A DNA stretch of 64,000 nt, from assembly GCA_963727285.1 (NCBI GenBank), contig CAVSFF010000009.1, positions 372,001 to 436,000 of the forward strand, written 5' to 3'. The stretch comes from CAITWD01 sp963727285. GTDB taxonomy: Bacteria; Actinomycetota; Thermoleophilia; Miltoncostaeales; Miltoncostaeaceae. Numbering within the stretch: position 1 is the first letter of the stretch; each line of letters starts with the position of its first letter. This document shows positions 1 through 7,520 of this stretch, piece by piece. Both the position numbers and the translations under genes were made by a program. Under the pieces are notes generated by a model. The model saw only the letters and a program-made list of their open reading frames with translations, did no database searches and was not told the DNA's origin.

Positions 1-247
1 AACCGGCGACCCCGTCGAGGGCGGCTGCGCCCTCGGCGATCGGGTCCCGCCCGAACAGCCGGACCGATCCCGCGGTCGGGTAGATCAGCCCCAGCATCAT
101 CCGCAGGGTTGTGGTCTTTCCGGCGCCGTTGGGCCCGAGGAAGCCATAGACGTCACCGCGGTTGACCGTCAGATCGACGTCATAAACCGCGGTGATCCGT
201 CCGTATTGCTTGACCAGCCCCCGCGCCTCGACGGGAGTCTCGGTCAC
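1..247 (-). CDS. ABC transporter ATP-binding protein (N-terminal part, runs off window)
   Basis: Only the first ~82 residues are in the window. They contain the Walker A motif GPNGAGKTTT followed by a typical LRMMLGLIYPTAG stretch, which is the start of an ABC-2 type exporter ATPase. The GTG start is chosen because it overlaps the upstream stop codon by 4 bases (GTGA), implying translational coupling with the LolA-like gene. It would hydrolyse ATP to drive a membrane permease presumably encoded beyond the left edge. Substrate unknown. Confidence 0.9.
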   Translation of the reverse strand, partial: MTETPVEARGLVKQYGRITAVYDVDLTVNRGDVYGFLGPNGAGKTTTLRMMLGLIYPTAGSVRLFGRDPIAEGAAALDGVAG

Positions 248-1413
248 GAAAGGTCACCTGCCGCGGTCTCTGCGGCGATCGGCAGCACCGACCCGGCCAC
301 CGTGTAGCTGACCCCGCTCTTGGTGAAGGTCACGATCGTTCCCAGCGGCGTGGCGAGCTCATGTCCGGAGACGCCGGCGACGGTCACCTTCGGAAGCTGG
401 TCGAGGGGTGAGCTCGCGGAGGTCGCGCCGGCAGGCCGCTCGAGGACGGCGATGCCTCCCAGCCCCTGGCCGTATGTGACCAGCGCCGCTTTGTCGCCCT
501 TCCAGTTGACGAGTCGCACTTCGCGCCGCGGCAGGTTGTCGACGGTCGCCGGCGCGGCGATCGTGAATCCCACCTGGGCCTGGACGGCGGACAGACCGGT
601 GACCGGCGCGGTCTTCGTCCGGGTGGTCGACGACTTCGCGGGCAGCGGCACGTCGACGACCTTGGCGTCGGCGGGCGTCGTCACATGCAACGCCGCGGCG
701 TCGACGGGCCCGTAGGCGATGTCGTTGACCTTCAGCGCGAGCACGGGCGAGGACGGGTCGGTCGTCGAATACACCGAGACACCCAGAGGGACGCCGTTCG
801 AGGCATCCCAGGCCAGCTGGACGTCGCCAAGCAGTCCGCCGTCGTGCTTGGGCGAGACCTTGACGCTGTAGCTCGGGACGTTCCCGTCGGTACCGGGAAT
901 CGCCCCGGTAATGTCGAGATGGGTCGCGAGGCTGGTCAGCCGCGACTGGATCTGCTCCACGGTCGGAACCGTCCCCGCCGCGTGCGTGCCCGTCGTCTGC
1001 GAGGCGGGAAGCGCAACCTTGTAGACGGTGTTCTGCGAGCCGTCGAAGACGGTGATCTGGCTGTCGGTTACGAGAACCTGCGAGTCGAGACCGCCACCGC
1101 TGTTCTGCAGCTCGAGCCGCATGTTGCCCGTGTTGTCGATCCACAGGCGCCCGCTGGCGCCCGAGATCAACGGGTCGGTTCCGGTGAGTCCGGCCGATCC
1201 GAGCAGGTTGTTGGTGAACGTCACGTCGGCGGTGATGCCCGTCGGCTTGGTCCCCGTCGCGGCCTGGTGCAGTGCATCGGCCAGCGGCTGCGGTGCCGGC
1301 GGATTGGCCCCGCTCACCGCCATTCCGACGCCGACCCCGGCGACTCCAAGGACGACGACACCACCGATTCCGGCGAGCAGTCGGCGGGACGAGATCGTAC
1401 GCAGCGATGCCAT
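244..1413 (-). CDS. LolA/RseB-like secreted or membrane-anchored lipoprotein-carrier-type protein
   Basis: 389 residues. The ATG at 1413 is preferred over an in-frame upstream codon because AGGAAGG lies 7 bases before it. An N-terminal hydrophobic segment (about residues 10-33, LLAGIGGVVVLGVAGVGVG) acts as signal or anchor. The body resembles the beta-rich LolA/RseB/DUF2092 fold: an internal FDGSQNTVYK stretch and repeated strands. It overlaps the ABC ATPase gene by 4 bases, a pairing common in actinobacteria, so it probably serves the exporter or senses the envelope. Family assignment is from overall pattern and the neighbour, not from a decisive motif; the ligand is unknown. Confidence 0.7.
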   Translation of the reverse strand: MASLRTISSRRLLAGIGGVVVLGVAGVGVGMAVSGANPPAPQPLADALHQAATGTKPTGITADVTFTNNLLGSAGLTGTDPLISGASGRLWIDNTGNMRLELQNSGGGLDSQVLVTDSQITVFDGSQNTVYKVALPASQTTGTHAAGTVPTVEQIQSRLTSLATHLDITGAIPGTDGNVPSYSVKVSPKHDGGLLGDVQLAWDASNGVPLGVSVYSTTDPSSPVLALKVNDIAYGPVDAAALHVTTPADAKVVDVPLPAKSSTTRTKTAPVTGLSAVQAQVGFTIAAPATVDNLPRREVRLVNWKGDKAALVTYGQGLGGIAVLERPAGATSASSPLDQLPKVTVAGVSGHELATPLGTIVTFTKSGVSYTVAGSVLPIAAETAAGDLS

Positions 1414-1505
1414 CGTGGGACCTTCCTGGGACGGGTTCTTCACCTACGGACGATAGCCCGGCATCTGGAAGGAATCCGGAAAGATCGGCGCGCGGGACGA
1501 CCGGC

Positions 1506-1922
1506 TCAGCCGCCGACGTTCCCCGTCTCGAGAAGACGCCGAAGGCCGTCCAGGGCCTCGCGCTGCCGACCGGCCAGCCGATCCTTCATGTCGATCAACG
1601 GATCGCGGTGCTGTGCGGCGGTTTCCCAGACGATGCGGCATCCGCCGGGCGTCGCGTCCACGGTGAATCGCGCGTGGTGGTACAGCAGCGGCAGGCCGCC
1701 GACCACCGAATAGGAATACGTCCGCCGGGTGTCGTCGCGGTCGAGAAGGTGCTCGACCAACTCGACGCCGTCGGCGCGTCGCAGCGTCCGGCGATCGCCC
1801 TCCACCTCGCACGACACGTAGGTGGGGTACCACGTGGTCACCCCGCATGGATCGCCGACGACTGCCCATGCCCGCTCGGGCGGAACCGCCACGTCAACCG
1901 ACACCGAGAACGGCTCAGCCAT
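1506..1922 (-). CDS. SRPBCC (START-like/polyketide cyclase) family protein
   Basis: 138 residues from the ATG at 1922, with TGGAGG about 9 bases upstream. The opening EPFSVSVDVAVPPERAWAVV followed by GDPCGVTTWYP is the classic N-terminal signature of the SRPBCC hydrophobic-ligand-binding fold. The C-terminal amphipathic helix (DRLAGRQREALDGLRRLLE) is also typical, and the length is normal. Cytoplasmic small-molecule binding is likely; the ligand cannot be inferred. It reads toward the LolA-like gene with an ~90 base gap. Confidence 0.85.
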   Translation of the reverse strand: MAEPFSVSVDVAVPPERAWAVVGDPCGVTTWYPTYVSCEVEGDRRTLRRADGVELVEHLLDRDDTRRTYSYSVVGGLPLLYHHARFTVDATPGGCRIVWETAAQHRDPLIDMKDRLAGRQREALDGLRRLLETGNVGG

Positions 1923-2101
1923 TACGACCAACCTCCATCATTGTTGGGTGGCCGCACCGGCAGCCGCGTTCGCATGATTGACGCACACCGACATCTCCCA
2001 CCTGTCGCCCAAGACTCCTCCCGCGGCGCGGGCCGTTGTTCGACAATAGGCCGATCGCGGATGCCGCAGCCGACAACGGCCCGGTTAGACTCCCCGCCAA
2101 G

Positions 2102-2677
2102 ATGCAAATTGCACAGGCCCACTCACTCCGCCGGGCGGCGCTGGTCGGAGCCGGCCTCGCCGCGACGGTGGTGGCCCACATGGGCGCCGTCGGCGGGACC
2201 GGTGTGCACCTTCTCGCGATTGCGCCGCTCGTCTGGTGCGGGCTGATCTCGGTGGCGGTCATCTGTGGCCCGCGGGCGGGCGGGTACGTGCCGCGCCACC
2301 CTGCCGCAACCTTTGCCGCACTGCTCGCGGCGCAGGCGGTCATGCACGTGGTCGCCTCGACGGCGCCGTGGGCGCTCGGGCTAGCGTCACCGGGCATGCG
2401 GATGTCCGCCGGGGAGATGGTCACCGCCGGTGCGCTGTGGCCTCACCTTGTGGCGGCGCTTGTGTTCGGGGTCGTGCTCGTGCGCGCGGACCGCTGGCTT
2501 GCCCGCGCGGTGGCCGCCGTCCGCCACGCAGTCGCCGACCTGGTGTCACAGCAGCACGGATGGCCACATCCGTCCCGGCGGATCCCGCTCGGCCGTCGGC
2601 GTCCGCACGTCGGCACCGTCACCGACATTCAGTACGCACGTGGACCGCCCGCCCTGAGAGCCACCGCCCCGGCCTGA
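2102..2677 (+). CDS. multi-pass membrane protein at head of copper cluster
   Basis: 191 residues from the ATG at 2102; a TTG at 2036 is an in-frame alternative, and no strong ribosome site decides between them. About four to five hydrophobic segments (e.g. AALVGAGLAATVVAHMGAV, LISVAVICG, AALLAAQAVMHVVAS, PHLVAALVFGVVLV) and a basic C-terminal tail are visible. His residues sit in or near membrane segments. It precedes the CopC-like gene on the same strand, and comparable membrane proteins often accompany copC/ycnI/copD loci, so a role in copper handling is inferred from context only. Confidence 0.65.
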   Translation: MQIAQAHSLRRAALVGAGLAATVVAHMGAVGGTGVHLLAIAPLVWCGLISVAVICGPRAGGYVPRHPAATFAALLAAQAVMHVVASTAPWALGLASPGMRMSAGEMVTAGALWPHLVAALVFGVVLVRADRWLARAVAAVRHAVADLVSQQHGWPHPSRRIPLGRRRPHVGTVTDIQYARGPPALRATAPA

Positions 2678-2766
2678 CCAAGCAGACCGCCCGAGATCGG
2701 ACGGAGCTGCCTGCGCTCGGGCACCGGCGCGGCCCCAGTCGTCCACTCATCCACTCGGAGGTCCTC

Positions 2767-3427
2767 GTGACTGCTCGGTCTCTTTCGCGCACCCACGCGC
2801 ACGTGCGTCGCTTTGTCGTCGCCACCGCGGGTCTCGCCGTACTGCTGACACTCGGTGTCGGAATCGCCTTGGCGCATGATCCGCTGGCGACGACCAACGC
2901 ATATGTCCCGGCAAACGGATCAACCGTCACCGGTGCACTGCCGGCGACGATTCTCGTCAACTTCCAGGAGACCTTCCCCAAGGCCGGCGATGCCGCCAAC
3001 CCGAACATCCCGGTCGCCAAAGTCACCGACGCGCAGGGTAACGATCACGTCGCCACGGCTGTCCAGAACCCCACCAACGCGAAACAACTGGTCATCACGA
3101 CCAATAACCGCAATGTCCTGGGCGCGTACACGGTGACCTGGACGATCACGGCGTCGGACGGGCATGCCGTCTCCAACGACGGCACCGACACATCCGAGGA
3201 GGGCGGTCCGCTGAGGTTCACGGTCGCCGCGAAGTCCGCCACGGACGTCGGCACCGACATCCTCCGGCCAGGGCACAACCACCACGTCGTCATCGTCATC
3301 GTCCACGACCGGGACGGTGATCGCCGCGATTGTGGGAATCGGCCTCGTGCTGCTCATCGGCGCCGGTGCGCTCCTGTTCTGGAGGCGGCGGCGGCGGGAC
3401 GAGTTCTCGCAAGGATCGGATTCCTGA
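2767..3427 (+). CDS. CopC-domain copper-binding protein with C-terminal membrane anchor (frame change inside)
   Basis: The GTG start at 2767 has GGAGG 5 bases upstream. A signal peptide ends at ...GVGIALA, leaving His as the first mature residue (HDPLATTNAYVPANGSTV), as in CopC, where the N-terminal His is a Cu ligand; a second His sits in ITASDGHAVS. The domain runs to LRFTVAA near 3230. Frame 1 then becomes nonsense, while frame 2 gives a Thr/Ser-rich linker, the membrane helix VIAAIVGIGLVLLIGAGALL, an Arg-rich cytoplasmic end and a TGA that overlaps the YcnI ATG (TGATG). One extra base around 3230-3300 therefore separates two halves of a ~219-residue anchored CopC. Likely periplasm-side copper binding; the frame change may be a sequencing error. 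Confidence 0.8.
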
Positions 3428-4116
3428 TGCTCGCCCGCCGGCTACGGCGGGGAAGCCGTGCGGGCGCACTCCTCCGGTGGGGAGTGCGCGTCGCCGTGGC
3501 CGCAGCGGCGCTGACCGCTGCGGCCACGGCGACCGCGCATATCGTCGTCCTGCCGCAGATCGCGCCCAAGGGATCGCCGACCGAGTTCACGCTGCAAGTC
3601 CCGACCGAGCGCAACATCCCGACGATCGCCGTCCGTGTGATGTTCCCGCCGCAGGTGACCGTCTACAGCTTCAAAGTGCCCCCATCCGGCTTCACCGTCA
3701 CACCGATTCTCGCCCGCAACCAGTCCATCATCGGCGCCGTGTTTCGCGGCACCATTCCCGTCGGCAACTACCAGACGTTCCAATTCCTCGGCACGCCGTT
3801 CACCACGGGCCCGACACGCTGGCCCGCCTACCAGACCTACGCCGACGGCAAGATCAAGCCCTGGACCGGATCCGTCGAGGCCGCCGGCAGCGTCTCACCG
3901 GAGACAGGACCGACACAGCCGGGTCCGGCCAGCAGCGTGCAGATCGTCGCCGCGGGTACGGCCACGGGCACGACCTCCGGCTCGTCCTCGGATGCCGGGA
4001 TCTGGCTGGGGCTGATCGCGATCGTGATCGCCGGCGGTGCAGCGGTTGCCGTCGGACTCCTCTGGACGACCCGCCCCGCGCGGCTTCCGGACGATGACGG
4101 GACCGATCGGCGATGA
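3427..4116 (+). CDS. ycnI: YcnI/DUF1775 copper-associated membrane protein
   Basis: 229 residues. The signal peptide ends at ...ATATA, so the mature protein begins HIVV, the N-terminal His that in YcnI/DUF1775 proteins forms a Cu(II) brace. The conserved tryptophan region (RWPAYQTYADGKIKPWTG) is present. A Gly/Ser/Thr linker leads to a single C-terminal membrane helix (WLGLIAIVIAGGAAVAVGLLW) and a charged tail. The start overlaps the CopC stop (TGATG) and its stop overlaps the next start (ATGA), so the three genes are coupled. It is an extracytoplasmic membrane-tethered copper protein, probably a chaperone. Confidence 0.88.
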   Translation: MLARRLRRGSRAGALLRWGVRVAVAAAALTAAATATAHIVVLPQIAPKGSPTEFTLQVPTERNIPTIAVRVMFPPQVTVYSFKVPPSGFTVTPILARNQSIIGAVFRGTIPVGNYQTFQFLGTPFTTGPTRWPAYQTYADGKIKPWTGSVEAAGSVSPETGPTQPGPASSVQIVAAGTATGTTSGSSSDAGIWLGLIAIVIAGGAAVAVGLLWTTRPARLPDDDGTDRR

Positions 4117-5564
4117 GCCGCCGGCGAGGGCGCGTGGGACTCATGGTCGCCGCAGTCGTGGCGATTGCCTGCCTGGTGATCCCGGCAACCGCGAGCGCCC
4201 ACGCCATCCTCATCGCCAGCAATCCGCCGATGGGCCAGGCCACCCCGACCGCGCCGTCGGCGGTTCGGCTGGAGTTCTCCGAACACATCACGCTGATCGA
4301 TCCGGCACAGGACTGCCAGGTCGTCAGCGCCACCGGGACCTCGGTCGAGTCGGCACCGTGCCACGTCAACCCCGCAGACGTCCGCGAGCTCGACGCACCC
4401 CTGACGCCACACCTTCCCGACGGCACCTACACCGTCCGCTACGAGATCGTCAGTGCCGACTCCCACGTCGTGGGCGCCGCGCTGCCGTTCGCGATCGGAA
4501 ACGGACCCGTCGGACTGCCCTACCTCGGCAACCGCCCCGGACAGGGTCCGAGTGAGACGAGCGCCTGGGAAGTCAGCGCCCGTCTCGGGGAGTTCATCGG
4601 ACTCGGGGGCCTGCTTGGGATCATCGCCTTCCGCTGGTTGGTCTGGGCCGCGGCATGGGGTCCCGGCGGCAGGCAGTCCGGCCTGTCGGCCCGCGACCGC
4701 GATACCGCGCTCGCGTGGGGTCGTGATCTGTTTTGGACCGCGTTCGGGGTCCTCGCCGTCGGCGCCATGCTGGCCGAGGGATACCTGCTCGTCGTGTACT
4801 CGGCGACGGTGCTGGGCACGAGCGTCGCCCATGCGGCCGGCGATACCTCGGGGATCGGGACCGTTCTGTCGGGGACGCGCTTCGGGTCGTTGATCCAGTT
4901 CCGCGGTGCCCTGCTGTTCGCACTGTTCGCAATCGGGGCGTGGCAGTTCCTGGCCGAGTTCGGCACGGCAGCGACGCCCCGTGCGGCGACGCCTGCCGGA
5001 CGTGCGGTTCCGGGCGCGCTGATGGCACTCGCGGTCATCGGCGTCCTGTGGGGGATCGCATCACAAGGGCATGCGTCTCAGGCGCCGGCGGCCCTGTTCC
5101 AGGAGACTGCGGATCTCGTGCACATGGGCGCGGCGGCCGTCTGGATCGGCGGACTCGTCCTGACGACATTGGTGATCTGGCGTCTGCCGCGCGCGCTGCC
5201 GGGCGGCGGAGCAGCGGTCGCGACCGACGTCCTGGCGCGATTCTCACGCGTCGCACTGGTGGCGGTCGGCGTGGTGGTCCTCACCGGGACCATCCGGTCT
5301 GTGGGCGAGCTGTCGGCGCCGGCGCAGCTGTGGACGACGACCTACGGGCAGTGCATCCTCGCCAAGATCGCACTGCTCGCCGTGGCCGGCACCGTCGCGC
5401 TGCGCAACCGCCGCATCACCCTGACCCTCGCGCGTCGCTCCTCGACCCATCCCGCCGCGCTGCGCACCGTGAGGAACGCGGCGGTCGCAGAGATCGTGAT
5501 CGCAATCGCGATCCTCGCCGTCGCCGCACTTTTGGTCGCCGAAGTCCCCGGCCGGATCGGCTAG
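4113..5564 (+). CDS. CopC-CopD fusion, copper import/resistance membrane protein (YcnJ-like)
   Basis: 483 residues. Residues 1-29 are a signal peptide ending ATASA, so the mature chain starts HAILIASNPP with the CopC copper-ligand His. The CopC domain spans to about residue 130 and includes SADSHVVG. From about residue 155 on there are eight or so membrane segments typical of CopD, including EFIGLGGLLGIIAF and LVHMGAAAVWIGGLVL. The ATGA overlap with ycnI couples it to the upstream genes. By family precedent it moves Cu across the membrane with CopC/YcnI as periplasm-side binders. No metal-responsive operator was identified upstream. Confidence 0.9.
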   Translation: MSRRRGRVGLMVAAVVAIACLVIPATASAHAILIASNPPMGQATPTAPSAVRLEFSEHITLIDPAQDCQVVSATGTSVESAPCHVNPADVRELDAPLTPHLPDGTYTVRYEIVSADSHVVGAALPFAIGNGPVGLPYLGNRPGQGPSETSAWEVSARLGEFIGLGGLLGIIAFRWLVWAAAWGPGGRQSGLSARDRDTALAWGRDLFWTAFGVLAVGAMLAEGYLLVVYSATVLGTSVAHAAGDTSGIGTVLSGTRFGSLIQFRGALLFALFAIGAWQFLAEFGTAATPRAATPAGRAVPGALMALAVIGVLWGIASQGHASQAPAALFQETADLVHMGAAAVWIGGLVLTTLVIWRLPRALPGGGAAVATDVLARFSRVALVAVGVVVLTGTIRSVGELSAPAQLWTTTYGQCILAKIALLAVAGTVALRNRRITLTLARRSSTHPAALRTVRNAAVAEIVIAIAILAVAALLVAEVPGRIG

Positions 5565-5576
5565 GACACGCCGGGG

Positions 5577-5942
5577 CTATCGCGATCCATACCCCTGGCC
5601 TCCGGGGAACACCGGCTGGCTCTGCTGCGGATCTTGCGTGCCCGATCCGTTCCCGTAGCCGTAGCGCTGTCCACCGAACATCCCGCGTCCATCGTGCCGG
5701 AATCCCGCCTCGGACGGCCCGGTCGTCGCGAGTGCGATGACCGAGATCAGCAGGGCAGTCACCGACAGCCCGACAGCGACCATCCAGCCGAATCGCCGAC
5801 CCCAGTGTTCCCAACCGGGCGCGCCCGATCCCCCGCCGGGCGGGGGCGGCGCGGCATCGGGCGATGCGGGCGGGACACCGGCGATCTTCGCCGTGTCCTG
5901 CCCTGTCGAATCGCGCATGCGTCGCTGCTCATCCCAAGCCAT
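5577..5942 (-). CDS. single-pass membrane protein with Gly-rich tail
   Basis: 121 residues from the ATG at 5942, supported by GGAGGAT about 9 bases upstream. The N-terminal third is hydrophilic and Pro-rich (PPPPGGGSGAP). One membrane helix follows (WMVAVGLSVTALLISVIALATT). The C-terminal ~40 residues are Gly/Gln/Tyr-rich (FGGQRYGYGNGSGTQDPQQ) and lie outside the cytoplasm if the basic WGRRFGW marks the inner face. No family recognised. It converges with copD (12-base gap) and may be co-transcribed with the AI-2E transporter upstream. Confidence 0.7.
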   Translation of the reverse strand: MAWDEQRRMRDSTGQDTAKIAGVPPASPDAAPPPPGGGSGAPGWEHWGRRFGWMVAVGLSVTALLISVIALATTGPSEAGFRHDGRGMFGGQRYGYGNGSGTQDPQQSQPVFPGGQGYGSR

Positions 5943-6039
5943 CGTGGTGGATCCTCCATCGTCAGATCGGTGCACCCGGACTGTTGCGCCGTTGGCTGAG
6001 AAACTCCTGAGACCGGTCGTCTGCGAACCGCCGGGGGCA

Positions 6040-7134
6040 CTACGGCGGATCGGAGTTCTCGGGGACGTCGTCGAACTCCGACGTGTCGCCGGCAAAGTAG
6101 TCGCCCGCGTAGGTGATCACTTCCTTGATGATCACGACCATCGGGATCGCGAGCAACACCCCTGCGACGCCGGCGAGCGCCTCCCCGATCAGGAGCCCGA
6201 AGATAACCACCAGCGGATGCACGCCGACGGCGCTGCCCATGACATTCGGGACGACGACGTGCCCCTCAAGCTGTTGGATCACGATGAACGCGATCGCCAC
6301 CGAGACCATCGCCAGCGGTGAGGTCACGAAGGCCAGCAGCAACGGCGGCAACGCGCCGAGGATCGGCCCGACGTACGGGATGAACTCCGCGAAGAACACC
6401 CAGACACCGAAGATGATCGCGAACGTCTCGCCGGGCGGGAAGATGCCGGACACACCCAGCAGGTACATCGCCAGACCGGCCGAGAAGCCCATGATCAGCG
6501 AGATGATCACCTGGGCTTTGATGTACGCCACCAGCGTCCGTTCGGTACGTCGGAGCAACCCTGCCGCCCCGGGTCCGCCGAGCCGCTCGGCGAAGCCGAC
6601 GATCCGCGATGCATCGAGCAGCATGTAGGTCGTCGCCGCCACAACCACAATCAGCGAGACCAGGAAACTCAACACGCTCAGGCTGTAGGACAGCAGATTG
6701 TTCGCGGCCCGATCGACCCAGTGCTGGACGCCGACGACCGCGTGGTTGAGCTGCTGGCGGACCTTGACCTTGATCCCGTGCGAGTCGAAGAAGTGCTGGA
6801 TGCTGTCGATGCGGTGATTGGCCTGCGTCGAGTACGTCGGCAGGTTGTTCTGGACGACCTGGACTTCGCTCCGGATCGGCTCGATCAACAGGGCGACCAG
6901 CCCGGCCACGGCCACGAACACGAGCACGACGAGAACGAGCACCGCGAACCCGCGCGACAGCCCGAGCCGACGGAGCTGGCGAACCGCGGGATTGAGCAGC
7001 ATCGCCAACACCACCGACAGCGCAAACAGGATCACGACGCCGCCGATCGCGCGCCCGATGATCCAGGCGGCGACCAGCGCACCGACGGCGACCAGGACGA
7101 TTGCCCACGGGGGGGTTGGGTCCCTCGGGTTCAT
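6040..7134 (-). CDS. AI-2E family transporter (DUF20, TqsA/PerM type)
   Basis: 364 residues from the ATG at 7134; a GTG at 7140 is equally possible because neither has a clear ribosome site. Pattern: two N-terminal helices, a third helix before a long extracytoplasmic segment (residues ~85-150, IRSEVQVVQNNLPTYS...), then five to six helices containing FAEFIPYVGPILGALPP and the C-terminal QQLEGHVVVPNVMGSAVGVHP signature of the family. Length is normal. The family exports or exchanges small solutes (AI-2, indole, Na+/H+ in different members), so the substrate here is not assignable. Ends in acidic residues (DDVPENSDPP). Confidence 0.92.
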   Translation of the reverse strand: MNPRDPTPPWAIVLVAVGALVAAWIIGRAIGGVVILFALSVVLAMLLNPAVRQLRRLGLSRGFAVLVLVVLVFVAVAGLVALLIEPIRSEVQVVQNNLPTYSTQANHRIDSIQHFFDSHGIKVKVRQQLNHAVVGVQHWVDRAANNLLSYSLSVLSFLVSLIVVVAATTYMLLDASRIVGFAERLGGPGAAGLLRRTERTLVAYIKAQVIISLIMGFSAGLAMYLLGVSGIFPPGETFAIIFGVWVFFAEFIPYVGPILGALPPLLLAFVTSPLAMVSVAIAFIVIQQLEGHVVVPNVMGSAVGVHPLVVIFGLLIGEALAGVAGVLLAIPMVVIIKEVITYAGDYFAGDTSEFDDVPENSDPP

Positions 7135-7520
7135 CTCCACGGCCCATCGTAGCCCAGGGGGGGTCGGCCCCCGGGCGACTGTCGTGCGCGTCCGTGGCGG
7201 ATCATCAGCGGGTGTTGCACACCTGACTGATCCGCCGCCGCAGGCGGTTTCCCTCCCGCCGGCCGGAATGCCGCCCCCGAGGCCGATGCCGGCGACCGTC
7301 CGGACCGACGCGCCCGGGGCCTTGCCGCCGGGCACGGCCTGCTCGCGTCACGGCCGATCGCAACGCCGCGCCCATCCCGTCGCCGCTCGTGAGAATTCTC
7401 ACAAAATGCGGAAAACCCGTGGAAATGACCGCGTCCGATTTCCGCGCAAAAATGGGTCCGACGCGATCGCGTTCGTCCCTCTACACTCCCCCCAGAACAC
7501 AACGCAATTGGGGGCAACAC
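7135..7520. other. divergent intergenic region between AI-2E transporter and isocitrate lyase
   Basis: 386 bases without a recognisable gene. It must hold the promoters for both flanking genes. A perfect 14-base palindrome at 7389-7402 is the only obvious structure; see the separate entry. A shift to lower GC begins about 7390, consistent with a promoter for the rightward gene. Confidence 0.6.
7389..7402. promoter_or_regulatory. perfect palindrome GTGAGAATTCTCAC, candidate operator of isocitrate lyase
   Basis: The 14 bases read identically on both strands and lie 119 bases before the lyase start, in the AT-richer part of the region. Glyoxylate-shunt genes are commonly controlled by dedicated regulators, so an operator is a reasonable guess. 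No regulator gene adjoins it and I cannot name the binding protein. Confidence 0.35.

Noticed and set aside
2767..3427. Programmed frameshift in copC
   Set aside because: No slippery heptamer or downstream structure recognised, and similar breaks occur in many unrelated genes of the window.
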